NCBI RefSeq assembly: GCF_900182585.1
Contig: NZ_FXTM01000017.1
Span: 1 to 45,316 of the forward strand
From: Balnearium lithotrophicum
GTDB lineage: Bacteria > Aquificota > Aquificia > Desulfurobacteriales > Desulfurobacteriaceae
DNA: 45,316 nucleotides
Reading direction: 5' to 3'
The position numbers and the translations under genes were made by a program. The stretch's first letter is position 1, and the number at the start of each line of letters is the position of its first letter. Below are positions 16,364 to 23,648 of the stretch, piece after piece. Under the pieces are notes generated by a model, which made no database searches, was not told where the DNA came from, and saw nothing but the letters and a program-made list of their open reading frames with translations.

Positions 16364-18647
16364 AACTCCCCTCCTTAATAGCTGTTAACTCCCTGTTCAT
16401 CTCCTTAATTGCATTTGCCAGTTTTAACCAGTTAGGAACACCTATGTACTCCCACCTTACTTTTTTGTCAGTTACACCCAAGAGCTCAAGACTTTCGTTG
16501 AGGGTTTCTATTCTCCTCTCCTGCATGTAGTTACCCCAGGCGTGATGGCAGTTATCAACCGGACATCCAGCAACGATTATTCCGTCTGCCAAGTCCCTGG
16601 CAAGAATTTCTGAAATAACGTCGAGGCTTAAAGAAGCAGAACACCTAACCCTTATAGTCCTTACGTTTTCAGGGATTTTTACATTGTTGTAGCCCATCAG
16701 GTCTGCTGCACCGTAAGCACACCAGTAACAGAGAAAGGCAAGGATTCTCGGTTTACCTTTTGGCAGGTGCTTGAAAGCGACCTCTGCCATTTTGAGAATC
16801 TGCTCATCCTCGAGATTTGAAAACCTTATTGCCTTTGAAGGACATGCAGCATAACAGAGCCCACAACCCCTACACAGGTTCGAGTCTATAACTACTCTGT
16901 TTTCTTCCTTTTCTTCCTTTATAGAGATTGCTCCGTGTGGACAGCACATCAGACAGGTCTCACACCTTGAACACTTGTCCTGGTCTATTTCAGCGTAGTA
17001 CTTTTTCTCCCTTCCCTTTAAGTCTCTGTAAATTTTCGGAGCTGCTCCTAAGGCAGATTCAATACTTTCCTGGACGTCCTTAAATCCCTTAGCAGCTCCA
17101 ACAACGTAAACTCTTTCAACAAAGGTTTCCAATGGATTGATAACCCGTGGCTGGAATTCAAGGGGGAAACCGTAAATGTCCGTAAACACCTTGAGCATCT
17201 CCGTAATCCTGTACTGAGCTGGAATCAGTGGGTCTGCTACAACTGCAAGATTTGAGTAGTATTCTCCATTTTCCGTCTTTATAAGGAGCTCCCCCTCTCC
17301 TTTTCTTTCAATTTTCTCAACCTGAGTTTGAATAAACTCAACACCTAACTTTTCAGCTCTCCTTCTATACTCTTCAAATGCCCTTCCCGTTGTCCCTAAA
17401 CTTTTATAGAAAATCTTTACTTTTACATCGGGCACTTGTTTTGCAAGCATAAAGGCCGCTTTTACCGTTTCTAAACAGCAGAGTCTTGAACAGTAACCAA
17501 CACTGTCCTTCTTACACAGAACAAAAGAAATTTCCCTCGGTTTTTTTCCAAAGAAGTTGTTTGCTCTGTATCTTTGATACTCCGTAAGGGTTATAACTTC
17601 TGGAAATTCGTATCCCAATTCTTTGTAGACCGATACATCCCCTCCCTTTAGTCCTGTTGCTATTACTACTGCTCCAAACTCGTCCTCTATAGTGTCTCCC
17701 TCTCTGCTTAAGTCTATTGCACTTGTTGGACAAACCTTTTCACACTCACCACACAAGGTGCAGTTTTCCTCATCTATCTGGTAAACATCAGGTAGAGCAA
17801 GTGGGAAAGCTTTATAGATAGCCCTTCTCTTTGTTTTTCCTAAGTTGAATTCGTTAGGAACTTCAACTGGACAAACCTCCTCACACTTTCCGCAGCCTAT
17901 ACATTTTTCAGGGTCAACTTTTAAAGTTTTCCTTCTTATCCTAACTTTGAATTTACCATTTTCCTTTTCGATTTTTTCTACGGTTGAATTTGTATAAACA
18001 GTTATCCCGTCCTTAAGGAGGGTTTCCCTTCCGACAACGGGGATAACACACTGACTTGTACAAACTGAAGGATAACTTTCAGACTGCCAGAGAGCAGGAA
18101 TGGAAGCAGCAAATCCGCCCAAGTAAGGTTTCTCTTCAACAATAACTGTATCGATTCCCATATCTGATAGAGCCTGAGCACAGGACTGCCCTGCAACACC
18201 ACCACCAACAATTAAAACTCTCTTTTTAAGATTTTCCTTCAGGGCTTCAACGTTCGTTTTAAGTTTCTCGTAGGCCATTAAAAATTGGTCTTTAGCTCTT
18301 TGATTCATTCCTTCAGTGTCATCGTGAACCATTAAACACTGTTCTCTAAGGTTGACTGTTTCAAACATTGCTGGGTTAATTCCCAAGTTCTTGAGAAGTT
18401 TTGTTATTCTGTCCTCATTAAACTTCAGAGAAGACCTTTCAGAGCATCCACAGAAAATTAGACCGCTAAACTCCTTTCCCAATCTCTTAACCTGTTCCTC
18501 TGGATTGATGCAGAAATCCTTGGTCTCAAGAACCTCTGCTACTCTTTCCTGTTTCTCTGCTAATTCCTTTAACTCCTTAAAGTTAATTTTCTCTGAAATT
18601 TTTCCTCCACAGTTACAAAGGACAACGAGGAACTTTTCCTTTTCCAT
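16350..18647 (-). CDS. hdrA: HdrA-type flavin/iron-sulfur protein fused to an MvhD-like domain
   Basis: A 765-residue multi-cluster flavoprotein. An N-terminal Cys-rich HdrA domain (VVLCNCGGKIS, DFCINPEEQ, IFCGCSERS, REQC) is followed by a thioredoxin-reductase-like FAD fold (KRVLIVGGGVAGQSCAQAL, EKPYLGGFAA) with an inserted two-cluster ferredoxin (CIGCGKCEEVCP and CTLCGECEKVCP). A C-terminal two-cluster ferredoxin (CSRCETCLMCCP, CRGCGLCYAACP) comes next, then from about residue 640 an MvhD domain (ILAFLCYWCAYGAADLMG, VRCSASLS, AGCPVDNCHH). HdrA flavins bifurcate electrons in methanogens. The fusion puts the hydrogenase adaptor MvhD on HdrA. HdrB and HdrC are absent here, so the second acceptor is unknown. 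Confidence 0.92.
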   Translation of the reverse strand: MEKEKFLVVLCNCGGKISEKINFKELKELAEKQERVAEVLETKDFCINPEEQVKRLGKEFSGLIFCGCSERSSLKFNEDRITKLLKNLGINPAMFETVNLREQCLMVHDDTEGMNQRAKDQFLMAYEKLKTNVEALKENLKKRVLIVGGGVAGQSCAQALSDMGIDTVIVEEKPYLGGFAASIPALWQSESYPSVCTSQCVIPVVGRETLLKDGITVYTNSTVEKIEKENGKFKVRIRRKTLKVDPEKCIGCGKCEEVCPVEVPNEFNLGKTKRRAIYKAFPLALPDVYQIDEENCTLCGECEKVCPTSAIDLSREGDTIEDEFGAVVIATGLKGGDVSVYKELGYEFPEVITLTEYQRYRANNFFGKKPREISFVLCKKDSVGYCSRLCCLETVKAAFMLAKQVPDVKVKIFYKSLGTTGRAFEEYRRRAEKLGVEFIQTQVEKIERKGEGELLIKTENGEYYSNLAVVADPLIPAQYRITEMLKVFTDIYGFPLEFQPRVINPLETFVERVYVVGAAKGFKDVQESIESALGAAPKIYRDLKGREKKYYAEIDQDKCSRCETCLMCCPHGAISIKEEKEENRVVIDSNLCRGCGLCYAACPSKAIRFSNLEDEQILKMAEVAFKHLPKGKPRILAFLCYWCAYGAADLMGYNNVKIPENVRTIRVRCSASLSLDVISEILARDLADGIIVAGCPVDNCHHAWGNYMQERRIETLNESLELLGVTDKKVRWEYIGVPNWLKLANAIKEMNRELTAIKEGSYVQN

Positions 18648-18686
18648 CTTCCTCTCCTCTTAAGATTAATTGGTAACTGAGAATTT

Positions 18687-18715
18687 ATTATATGTATAAT
18701 ATTGGGAAAATGCAA
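18687..18715 (-). promoter_or_regulatory. Promoter of the hydrogenase operon
   Basis: On the minus strand TTGCAT (18710-18715) and a perfect TATAAT (18687-18692) are exactly 17 bases apart, about 35-40 bases upstream of the hdrA ATG, which has GAGGAGAGGAAG as its ribosome site. The rest of the 136-base spacer is AT-rich and holds no other gene. Confidence 0.75.
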
Positions 18716-18783
18716 TTGAATTGACAAAAAAGAAAACTGATATACGAATTCAGAAATTAAGTTTAATCGAAAAGAGTTAGGAA

Positions 18784-19434
18784 TTATCTAACTTGACTGA
18801 GAGCTCCGTTTTCCATCTTAAACACAGGCCAGTTAAGGGAATCTAAGAGCTCCCTATCGTGGGTAACTACAAGGAGAGAAACCTCTGTTGATTCAAAAAA
18901 TTTTTTAAGGAGCTTCCACCTCTCCGAGTCAAGTCCCGCTGTAGGTTCATCCAAAAGAATGAGCTCCGGCTCCATGGTCAGAACACAAGCAACAGAAACA
19001 ATTCTCTTTTCTCCCCCTGACAGCTTGTATGTTGGTTTATCTCTCAAGTTCTCAATGGAGAAGAGTTTTAATGTCCTTTCAACAATTTCCTTTACCCTTT
19101 CTCTCTTTAAACCCTTTATAAGCGGAGCAAACGCAAGTTCCTCCTCAACAGTTGGGGCAAATAGTTGATCATCTGGATTTTGGAAGACGTATCCGACTTT
19201 TCCCCTCAAAATTTTAAAGTCCTTTTCTTTCTTTAACTCCTTTCCTCTATAGAAAACTACTCCTTCTTCTATTTCAACAAATCCCATTAGAGTTTCAAGA
19301 AACGTAGTTTTTCCAGCACCGTTTGGTCCCGTTATGAATACTTTTTCTCCCTCCCTTATCGAAAAGTTAACTCCCCTTAAAACTTCTCTATTGTCTAAAC
19401 TTACCTTTAAGTTCCGTGTAGATAAAATTTCCAA
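18784..19434 (-). CDS. nikO: ECF nickel/cobalt transporter ATPase
   Basis: A 216-residue ABC ATPase. Walker A is FITGPNGAGKTTFLE, the Q-loop region VGYVFQNPDDQLFAP is typical of CbiO/NikO, the signature is YKLSGGEKRIVSVA, Walker B LILLDEPTAGLD, and the switch His is in LLVVTHDRELL. It is somewhat shorter than usual CbiO (about 270) and lacks the C-terminal extension. The start is a TTG with GGGGGA seven bases ahead, 28 bases inside nikQ. It powers nickel import with NikQ and NikM; the hydrogenase operon directly downstream on the same strand supports nickel over cobalt. Confidence 0.9.
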   Translation of the reverse strand: MEILSTRNLKVSLDNREVLRGVNFSIREGEKVFITGPNGAGKTTFLETLMGFVEIEEGVVFYRGKELKKEKDFKILRGKVGYVFQNPDDQLFAPTVEEELAFAPLIKGLKRERVKEIVERTLKLFSIENLRDKPTYKLSGGEKRIVSVACVLTMEPELILLDEPTAGLDSERWKLLKKFFESTEVSLLVVTHDRELLDSLNWPVFKMENGALSQVR

Positions 19435-20111
19435 GTTACAATCCCCCAGTATAGAAGAACTGAGAACAGAAAAATTATGTCCTTCTGTTTTAGTTCAAAG
19501 TGTCTGTAAACGGGAAAATACCCGTTGAATCCCCTGGAAAGTAGGGCTTTGTAAATTCTTTCAGATTTAAAGTAACTCTTTATAATTAGGTTCCCTATTA
19601 TATAGGCGTACGTTCTGTAGGTCTCCCTGCTTGTTTTAGGTGTAAAACCCCTGGAGTATGTAGACTTTAACGTCAACTTGTACTGTTCGTACAGACTGAA
19701 GAGGTACCTGTAAAAGAAAAACAGGAGCTGGAGGAGTCTGTTTGGGATTTTAAGGTGATGGAGAGCATGGAGTAGGTCAAAGACTGAAGAGGTAGATAGG
19801 AGAAAGAGAGAAAGAGCGACAATGATTGTAGATTTAAAAAAAATAAGAATCCCTAAGTAAGGAGAACCGAAGAGAAACTGTGTAACGACAACAAACAACA
19901 GAAACAGGTCGGCAAAGAGAAGATACTTTAGTATCTTTGCCGACTCACTTAAAAGTGGAAGGAAAAATAGGAGGGCAAGGGGAAGGAATACCAGGGCTTG
20001 AGTTAGATTCTTCGAAAGAGCTATTGTCCAAGCTAAAATTAGAAAGGTAACTATTTTTATCCTCGGATCTATTTGGCTTAAAAAACTCTTACCGTTAAGC
20101 GGCGTTTCCAT
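19407..20111 (-). CDS. nikQ: ECF nickel/cobalt transporter transmembrane coupling protein
   Basis: A 234-residue integral membrane protein of the CbiQ/EcfT family. It opens METPLNGKSFLSQIDPRIKI, the DPR(I/T)K being the usual entry, then has several hydrophobic helices and the coupling motif TYSRGFTP near residue 145, with a second YKALLSRGF near 190; the Ala-Arg-Gly-type motifs contact the ATPase. The ATG at 20111 is chosen because AGGAGAAGGA precedes it and it matches the family start; an upstream in-frame start would extend 64 bases into nikL. Overlaps nikL by 17 bases. Confidence 0.88.
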   Translation of the reverse strand: METPLNGKSFLSQIDPRIKIVTFLILAWTIALSKNLTQALVFLPLALLFFLPLLSESAKILKYLLFADLFLLFVVVTQFLFGSPYLGILIFFKSTIIVALSLFLLSTSSVFDLLHALHHLKIPNRLLQLLFFFYRYLFSLYEQYKLTLKSTYSRGFTPKTSRETYRTYAYIIGNLIIKSYFKSERIYKALLSRGFNGYFPVYRHFELKQKDIIFLFSVLLYWGIVTWKFYLHGT

Positions 20112-20670
20112 TCCTTCTCCTGTAGCAGTATCCAAACATAAAGGCTCCGAATATTCCAACTATCCATCCAAGTCCACCAAAGATGTCCTTGTAGGAAATG
20201 GAGCTCTCCTCTTCTTCCAACTTTAAGAGCTCTACGTGGATTGGATGGAGCTCCTGTCTGATAATTTTTCTCAGCTCCTCAGTGTTTATACTGTTCTCCT
20301 CTGTCCTTTTTGTACTCTCCGTGCTTTTTACCTCGTTAGATTTTGTCACTTGACTTTCTCCAGAAACCTCCCCTACCTGAAAGGTTGTTTCTGCCCTGTG
20401 ACCTAACTCTGCATTGACAACTGCCCTGTAGGTTCCAGGTTTTGATATTTTAAAACTGAACTCTCCTTCCTTGTCTGTCTTCCCTCTCAGGACAACGTTT
20501 CCCTTTGAATCGTAGACGATAACCTCAGCGTGTTTTACAGGTGTTCCGTCGCTGAAGTAGCTCTCAATGGAGACGGTGTTTCCCTCAACATCAACGAATG
20601 CAGAAATTTTATGGGCAAAGGAGAGGGAGGGAAAGAGAACAAGGAAGATTAGTATGAGTAGCTTTTTCAT
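20095..20670 (-). CDS. nikL: NikL-like accessory protein of a nickel ECF transporter
   Basis: A 191-residue protein with a signal peptide (MKKLLILIFLVLFPSLSFA), a mature N-terminus starting HKISAFVDVEG, an Ig-like carboxypeptidase-regulatory fold (GTPVKHAEVIVYDSKGNVVLRGKTDKEGEFSF), a charged low-complexity spacer (about residues 110-150) and one C-terminal membrane helix (GGLGWIVGIFGAFMFGYCY) followed by arginines. This matches NikL/CbiL-like subunits that replace NikN in Nik(K)MLQO systems. The histidine exposed at the processed N-terminus may bind metal. Sits between nikM and nikQ with an overlap at each or a direct junction. Confidence 0.8.
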   Translation of the reverse strand: MKKLLILIFLVLFPSLSFAHKISAFVDVEGNTVSIESYFSDGTPVKHAEVIVYDSKGNVVLRGKTDKEGEFSFKISKPGTYRAVVNAELGHRAETTFQVGEVSGESQVTKSNEVKSTESTKRTEENSINTEELRKIIRQELHPIHVELLKLEEEESSISYKDIFGGLGWIVGIFGAFMFGYCYRRRNGNAA

Positions 20671-21267
20671 TTAAACCTCCAGACTGATAGAGCTCTTTTT
20701 AAGGTAGAGAAATACAAATGAGTTAACAACAGATTCAACTGCAAAGACAGGTATGTGGGCTAAGAATGCAAGTTCTGCAGTTTTTGTAAAGGAGCTCCCC
20801 GTTGCAAGGAGTTCTAAACTTACAAAGGTTGCTGCCAAAAATACGCCTATGAAGGCTGCCAAAACTCCTGCGACTACCGTATACAGGTAGCTCTCCTTCT
20901 TGAGAAGTGGTCTAACAATGTAGTAGGCAACAACTCCAGGAAAGGCCATGTTGAACGTGTTGACTCCCAAAACTGTAAGCCCTCCAAACTGAAAGAGAAT
21001 TGCCTGAAATAGGAGAGCAACAAACAGTGCTGGGAAGACAGCCCAACCTAAAAGGGCTCCGGCAAGTCCGTTTAACAGAAGGTGAACACTTGTAACTCCA
21101 ACTGGAACGTGGATGAGGGAGGCTATAAAGAAGACGGCCGAAAGTAGGGCCGTCCTCGGAATTTTCTCTCCTTCTAAGTTTCTAAAACCCAAATAAAGTC
21201 CTACCGAGGTTAATCCCCAACCTGTAACCAAGAGCCAGCCAGGCAGAACGCCTTCTGAAATATGCAT
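20671..21267 (-). CDS. nikM: ECF nickel-specific substrate-binding membrane component
   Basis: A 198-residue membrane protein beginning MHISEGVLPGWLL, the hallmark N-terminus of CbiM/NikM in which the amino group, His2 and a further His coordinate the metal. Further motifs are SLIHVPVGVTSVHLLLNGLAGALLG, where the two His complete the site, and FGGLTVLGVNTFNMAFPG. It has six to seven hydrophobic segments. Stop and start overlap by one base with nikK upstream (TAATG), and nikL starts immediately after its stop. Nickel rather than cobalt is inferred from NikK/NikL partners and the hydrogenase next door. Confidence 0.92.
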   Translation of the reverse strand: MHISEGVLPGWLLVTGWGLTSVGLYLGFRNLEGEKIPRTALLSAVFFIASLIHVPVGVTSVHLLLNGLAGALLGWAVFPALFVALLFQAILFQFGGLTVLGVNTFNMAFPGVVAYYIVRPLLKKESYLYTVVAGVLAAFIGVFLAATFVSLELLATGSSFTKTAELAFLAHIPVFAVESVVNSFVFLYLKKSSISLEV

Positions 21268-22052
21268 TATTTAACCCCCTCTGGTTTTGGATAGGCCTTG
21301 ATCCACATAACAGCATCGAACTCTACAGGGTAGAGCTTTCCATCCTTGTACCTTTTTTTTCCTCCGTAACCAATTGCTGAGAATCCCCACCATCCTGCCC
21401 ATGGAATTGTGTAAACAAAGTATCCATCGTTGTCTGTCCTAACAACCTGTGTTACAAAGGCATCTGCTGGAACCTTAATCCCCTTTGTATTAAGGTATTC
21501 AATCTCCACCCTTACGTTACGGGCAGGTTTACCGTTAAAGTAAACCCTTCCCTTAAATGTGTTTCCTTCCCAAAGTCCAAAAGGCCTCGTTACGGGAACT
21601 ATTTCAGCCTTTAATCCTATTGGTTTGTTCCAGCCGTCCTCCATTCCGAAACCCTCAACCTCAACCTTCGTTACCTGCTGTATAAACTTCTCCTCTGCCG
21701 GTTCAAAGTAGGCACTCGGATAGATGAAGAACTGGTAAACGCCCGGTCTCCTCAGTTTGTACTCTGCCTTGTACATTGGAACTTTCTTGTTGGAACCTGG
21801 AGCTGCGGGAATCATTATCTTTTTCCAGTGAAGTTTCTCCACGTGGCCGTTTATAAAGACTCCGCTTTTGAGGATTTTGAAGGGCATGTTTGGAGCTCCT
21901 TCCATCGGGTGGGTGAACTTAGCCTCAATCTCTATCGTTTTGGCATGGTTCCCCTCAACAATGTCTGTTGAAGGTTTGAGGAGCATAAAGTGGGCAGAAG
22001 CTCCGGTTGTTCCTGCAAGGAAAAGGCTTAGAGTCAGAAGAAGCTTTCTCAT
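21267..22052 (-). CDS. nikK: NikK-like periplasmic nickel-binding/transport protein (DUF4198)
   Basis: A 261-residue secreted protein with signal MRKLLLTLSLFLAGTTGASA and a mature N-terminus HFMLLKPSTDIV. It is a DUF4198/NikK-type two-domain Ig-like protein, seen in the ending PVTRPFGLWEGNTFKGRVYFNGKPARNVRVEIEY and DNDGYFVYTIPWAGWWGFSA. The N-terminal His and clusters of His/Met in the first domain are candidate nickel ligands. The start is set at 22052, where GGGAGGTG lies three bases ahead; an in-frame ATG at 22067 would place that ribosome site inside the gene. First gene of nikKMLQO. Confidence 0.85.
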   Translation of the reverse strand: MRKLLLTLSLFLAGTTGASAHFMLLKPSTDIVEGNHAKTIEIEAKFTHPMEGAPNMPFKILKSGVFINGHVEKLHWKKIMIPAAPGSNKKVPMYKAEYKLRRPGVYQFFIYPSAYFEPAEEKFIQQVTKVEVEGFGMEDGWNKPIGLKAEIVPVTRPFGLWEGNTFKGRVYFNGKPARNVRVEIEYLNTKGIKVPADAFVTQVVRTDNDGYFVYTIPWAGWWGFSAIGYGGKKRYKDGKLYPVEFDAVMWIKAYPKPEGVK

Positions 22053-22090
22053 TTTCACCTCCCACATTTAAATTCTGATTCTTGTCGAAA

Positions 22091-22120
22091 ATTCTAATAG
22101 TTTGTTATGATTTTTGTCAA
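22091..22120 (-). promoter_or_regulatory. Promoter of nikKMLQO
   Basis: Minus strand: perfect -35 TTGACA (22115-22120), 18-base spacer, -10 TAGAAT (22091-22096), about 38 bases before the nikK ATG. No recognisable NikR operator (GTATGA half sites) was seen, so nickel control, if any, uses another route. Confidence 0.65.
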
Positions 22121-22234
22121 GCTTTTTATGAACAATTTCTAATTTTTTACTAAATAGATATGATAAAGCGATAGGTATTGATAAAAAAGTTTGTATATGC
22201 TAAGTTTAAGGTTAACAAAATTCAGGAGGAAGTT

Positions 22235-22522
22235 TTGAACATTTTAGGAATTTTAATCATTACAGGAGTACTTCTCTTTTCTGTTTACTTAATCTGGAAA
22301 CGCCTAAAAAACCCTTGTATAGACTGCTCCAAGAAAAACTTCTGTAGGAGGGAAGATGAGAAAGGGACTCATTTTAGCTACTCTTTTTACTCTCTCAACA
22401 ACAAACTCCTTTGCCCAAACGGACGAGGAGGTTTTGAGGGAGCTCCAGCTCCTAAAACAGAAAATTCAAATGTTGGAGAAGCAGTTAAAGGAAAAGAACA
22501 AAAAAGAGGAGGAAGTAGCTAA
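22235..22522 (+). CDS. Small Cys-rich single-TM protein overlapping the porin gene
   Basis: A 95-residue frame opening with one membrane helix (ILGILIITGVLLFSVYLIW), then KRLKNPCIDCSKKNFCRRED. The helix followed by a CxxCx5C cluster resembles the FeoB-associated Cys-rich membrane proteins, which are about 45-60 residues. TTG 22235 is proposed as start because AGGAGGA sits four bases ahead; a TTG at 22178 has no such site. From 22356 to 22522 the frame overlaps the porin gene, so the last 55 residues (Gly/Lys-rich) look like read-through rather than designed protein. The function is unknown; metal or redox binding is inferred from the cysteines. Confidence 0.5.
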   Translation: MNILGILIITGVLLFSVYLIWKRLKNPCIDCSKKNFCRREDEKGTHFSYSFYSLNNKLLCPNGRGGFEGAPAPKTENSNVGEAVKGKEQKRGGSS

Positions 22523-23648
22523 AGAGGTAAAGGAAATCAAGGAAAAATTAGGCTCCTTGGAGATTCACGGAGGAGCAACACTCTACTATCAAGGAGCTAC
22601 AGTTGACAAAATAGACGGTCAGAAGTACAAGGATCCGTCAGGAACAGGTTATACCGCAGACTTGGAAATTTCCTTCAAACCCACAGATACTGGAGAGTTC
22701 TACATGAGACTCCACGGAGGACAGGGAACGGGAGCAGATGGAAATGGAGTCTCTGATGTTCTCTATGCAAATCTCAACACATTAGCAGATGACAACCCTG
22801 ACAATGACAGATTTGACCTACTTGAAGCTTACTACGCTCAGGAACTTCTAAACGGAAAGCTAAACGTATTTATTGGAAAAACAGAGCCCTTTATACTCAT
22901 AGACGACAACGAGTATGCAAACGATGAGGTTTCCCAATTTGTAGGAAAGCCCTTTGTTAATAACCCTATTTTAGATGGAGAGGACATTTTTGCCCCAATG
23001 GCAGGCTTAACCTTCTCCCCCTTTGATAGGATTGAATTGGCAGCAGTTGTTCAGAGCAACGACCAGAGCTCTGTAAGCTGGAACGGAAAGGAGTGGGTGG
23101 TTAAGGATAAGGATATTTACAGTGATGTATTTGATAAACCATTCTATGCCGTTCAGCTCAAGTATTCTCCTGAGATAGGAGGACTTCCTGGGAACTACAG
23201 GATTTACTACTGGAACGATAGTGCAGACCATATAAAAATAAACGAGCCTACTGATAATCCAAACAGGAAACCGTCAACAGGAGATGGTTGGGGAGTAGGT
23301 ATTTCAATAGACCAAAAGGTAGCAAATAACGTGGGGTTATTTGCAAGAGCAGCTTGGGCAAACGATGATGTTTACGAAGTAGAGCAGTTTTACTCGGTAG
23401 GAGCAAGCATAGATGGGTTAATACCATCAAGGCCAAAGGATACGTTAGGAGTGGGAGTTGCAGCTTTAATAACAAATGATAAATTAAAGAATGATGATAC
23501 GGAGTACCACCTTGAAGGGTACTACAGGATAGAAGTCTCGGAGAACTTCCACATAACACCTGACATTCAGTACGTAGTTAATCCACATGGAAACAGTGAC
23601 AACGATAATATATTTGCAGGAATGGTTAAAGCTGAGTTTAGTTTTTAG
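22356..23648 (+). CDS. Outer-membrane porin-like beta-barrel protein
   Basis: A 430-residue exported protein: signal MRKGLILATLFTLSTTNSFAQ, a coiled-coil segment (EEVLRELQLLKQKIQMLEKQ and on to about residue 68), then a long alternating, aromatic/acidic beta-rich region ending MVKAEFSF with terminal phenylalanine, the usual outer-membrane insertion signal. The barrel has many Asp/Asn turns (DDNPDNDRFD). Substrate is not evident. A GGAGGGAAG site precedes the ATG, inside the small Cys-rich gene, so the two are probably coupled. It ends 11 bases inside the convergent CLC gene, followed by a good terminator. Confidence 0.8.
   Translation: MRKGLILATLFTLSTTNSFAQTDEEVLRELQLLKQKIQMLEKQLKEKNKKEEEVAKEVKEIKEKLGSLEIHGGATLYYQGATVDKIDGQKYKDPSGTGYTADLEISFKPTDTGEFYMRLHGGQGTGADGNGVSDVLYANLNTLADDNPDNDRFDLLEAYYAQELLNGKLNVFIGKTEPFILIDDNEYANDEVSQFVGKPFVNNPILDGEDIFAPMAGLTFSPFDRIELAAVVQSNDQSSVSWNGKEWVVKDKDIYSDVFDKPFYAVQLKYSPEIGGLPGNYRIYYWNDSADHIKINEPTDNPNRKPSTGDGWGVGISIDQKVANNVGLFARAAWANDDVYEVEQFYSVGASIDGLIPSRPKDTLGVGVAALITNDKLKNDDTEYHLEGYYRIEVSENFHITPDIQYVVNPHGNSDNDNIFAGMVKAEFSF

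Noticed and set aside
16350-18647. Selenocysteine in the HdrA/MvhD fusion
   Set aside because: All cluster positions are ordinary Cys codons and no in-frame TGA is present.
22053-22067. Five-residue N-terminal extension of NikK
   Set aside because: The ribosome site GGGAGGTG would fall inside the gene; the signal peptide starts at the second Met.
22178-22234. Upstream TTG at 22178 as start of the Cys-rich protein
   Set aside because: No ribosome site precedes it and it would add a hydrophilic segment before the helix; the TTG at 22235 follows AGGAGGA.
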